Under the pieces are notes generated by a model, which was not told the origin of the DNA, made no database searches, and saw nothing but the letters and a program-made list of their open reading frames with translations. A DNA stretch of 5,576 nucleotides from Bacilli bacterium. Its GTDB lineage: Bacteria; Bacillota_I; Bacilli_A; RFN20; CAG-826. Every line of letters begins with the position of its first letter. Within the stretch, counting starts at the first letter, position 1. The DNA is taken from positions 1 to 5,576 of the forward strand of contig JAFZVO010000063.1 in NCBI GenBank assembly GCA_017617775.1, read 5' to 3'. Shown here piece by piece: positions 4,742 through 5,576 of this stretch. Made by a program: the position numbers and the translations under genes.

Positions 4742-5576
4742 ATGATTAGCAGTCGAGAAATCAAAATCTTATTCATGGGGACTCCCGAAATCGCTTCTAA
4801 TGTTTTAGAGAAGCTTATTTTATGTGGTTATCACATTGTCGGTGTCGTCTCTCAGCCTGATCGTCCAGTGGGGAGAAAGAAACTATTATTACCAACTCCC
4901 ACGAAAGAGATCGCGATTAAATACAATATCCCTTGCTACCAAGTGGAGAACATTAAAAAAGAATTTGACTTTATCAAAGATATCAATCCAGATTTGATCC
5001 TCACTCTTGCGTACGGCCAAATCATCCCGCAAGGCTTGATTGATATCCCTCAATATGGATGTTTGAATCTCCATGGTTCGTTGCTTCCAAAATATCGAGG
5101 AGCTGCGCCGATCCAATACGCTTTAATCAATAACGATGAGATTACTGGAATGTCCCTCATGGAGATGAACGATAAGATGGATGAAGGAAGAGTCTATGCT
5201 TCTAACATCATCGATATCTCTGAAGAGGATAATGCGACATCTTTATTCATCAAGATGGGAGAAGCGGCATTTGAACTCATCAATGACTGTTTAGATGATT
5301 ATTTAAACGGCAAATTACCTGGAGAAGAACAGGATTCTTCTTTAGCGACATATTGTCCAGCCATTAAAAAAGAAGAAGAGAAATTGAATCTTAACGATTC
5401 AGTGGAAAGAATATATGGCTATATTCGCGCGTTAAGCGATGAGCCAGGCGCATATTTAAATCTGGAAAATGAAGTATTAAAAATCTATAAAGCAAAGATT
5501 GTCTCAAAAGAAGTGAAAGGCGAAGTGGGAGAACTTCTCCAAATTGATAAAAACGGGGTCCTTCTCCAGTGCAAAG
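4742..5576 (+). CDS. fmt: Methionyl-tRNA formyltransferase (3' end cut by window)
   Basis: The open frame gives 278 residues and runs off the window without a stop; a full protein is about 310-320, so roughly 35 residues are missing. Fmt transfers the formyl group of 10-formyl-tetrahydrofolate to Met-tRNAfMet, making the initiator for bacterial translation. The Rossmann domain starts IKILFMGTPEIA (7-18). The tRNA-contacting loop QPDRPVGRKKLLLP is at 38-51. The catalytic triad corresponding to E. coli N106/H108/D144 is N109 and H111 in NLHGSLLPKYRGAAP and D147 in KMDEG. The C-terminal OB-type domain begins after TYCPAIKKEEEKL (about 206-218), with IRALSDEPGAYL matching the usual NPxPGAYT region. 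ATG 4742 is the only start that keeps the full Rossmann N-terminus; the next Met (codon 12) falls inside the conserved FMGTP. No Shine-Dalgarno sequence is seen. It is divergent from the phosphoesterase across 92 bp. Confidence 0.96.
   Translation, partial: MISSREIKILFMGTPEIASNVLEKLILCGYHIVGVVSQPDRPVGRKKLLLPTPTKEIAIKYNIPCYQVENIKKEFDFIKDINPDLILTLAYGQIIPQGLIDIPQYGCLNLHGSLLPKYRGAAPIQYALINNDEITGMSLMEMNDKMDEGRVYASNIIDISEEDNATSLFIKMGEAAFELINDCLDDYLNGKLPGEEQDSSLATYCPAIKKEEEKLNLNDSVERIYGYIRALSDEPGAYLNLENEVLKIYKAKIVSKEVKGEVGELLQIDKNGVLLQCK

Noticed and set aside
4889..5116. Minus-strand open frame of 75 codons opposite fmt
   Set aside because: It is antisense to the catalytic NLHGSLLPKYRGAAP region of fmt and has no support of its own.
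1..5576. Alternative genetic code (TGA as tryptophan), considered because of the Mollicutes-like composition
   Set aside because: All tryptophans in the recognised proteins use TGG, and the phosphoesterase ends naturally at TGA in the ATGA overlap, so the standard bacterial code fits.
1..5576. CRISPR array, insertion sequence, tRNA, riboswitch or defence system
   Set aside because: I saw no spaced direct repeats, transposase motifs, tRNA-like cloverleaf or long structured leader; intergenic regions are all under 100 bp and almost wholly AT-rich.

Overview
The window looks like a piece of chromosome from a low-GC Gram-positive-type bacterium (Bacillota), perhaps an uncultivated gut-type lineage near the Bacilli/Mollicutes border. 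Three things point there: AT-rich sequence, standard-code genes (TGG for Trp, no in-frame TGA needed), and holA lying tail-to-tail with rpsT, an adjacency known from Bacillus. The lineage is inferred from gene content and composition only.

Layout, left to right. Positions 1-83 are AT-rich and may hold the last codons of a membrane protein. A hexapeptide-repeat sugar O-acetyltransferase (84-695, +) follows, then holA, the DNA polymerase III delta subunit (717-1682, +). Only 8 bp after holA ends, the genes turn to the minus strand. In minus-strand reading order these are a YfcE/MJ0936-type metallophosphoesterase with an acidic coiled-coil tail (4649-4041), a 672-residue AMP-forming acyl ligase fused to an acyl carrier domain (4044-2026), and rpsT for ribosomal protein S20 (1954-1691). 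The phosphoesterase and ligase overlap by 4 bp (ATGA) and are almost certainly co-transcribed. rpsT has its own promoter and a good ribosome binding site. From 4742 to the window edge runs a 3'-truncated fmt, methionyl-tRNA formyltransferase, divergent from the phosphoesterase.

How the genes work together. holA, rpsT and fmt are housekeeping genes for replication and translation. The phosphoesterase-ligase pair is the least explained unit: the ligase should adenylate an acyl substrate, probably a fatty acid, and load it onto its own phosphopantetheine arm, but no acceptor enzyme is in the window. The acetyltransferase is an accessory gene; its first two thirds have clearly lower GC at third codon positions than its last third or holA.

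The most interesting non-coding signal is that several genes (acetyltransferase, phosphoesterase, fmt, perhaps holA) have a -10-like box only 6-10 nt before the start codon and no Shine-Dalgarno sequence. This suggests leaderless or nearly leaderless mRNAs, whereas rpsT and the operon-internal ligase have Shine-Dalgarno sequences. There is no CRISPR array, insertion sequence, tRNA, rRNA or recognisable defence system here, and nothing that amounts to a clearly new system. No gene-free stretch exceeds about 100 bases.
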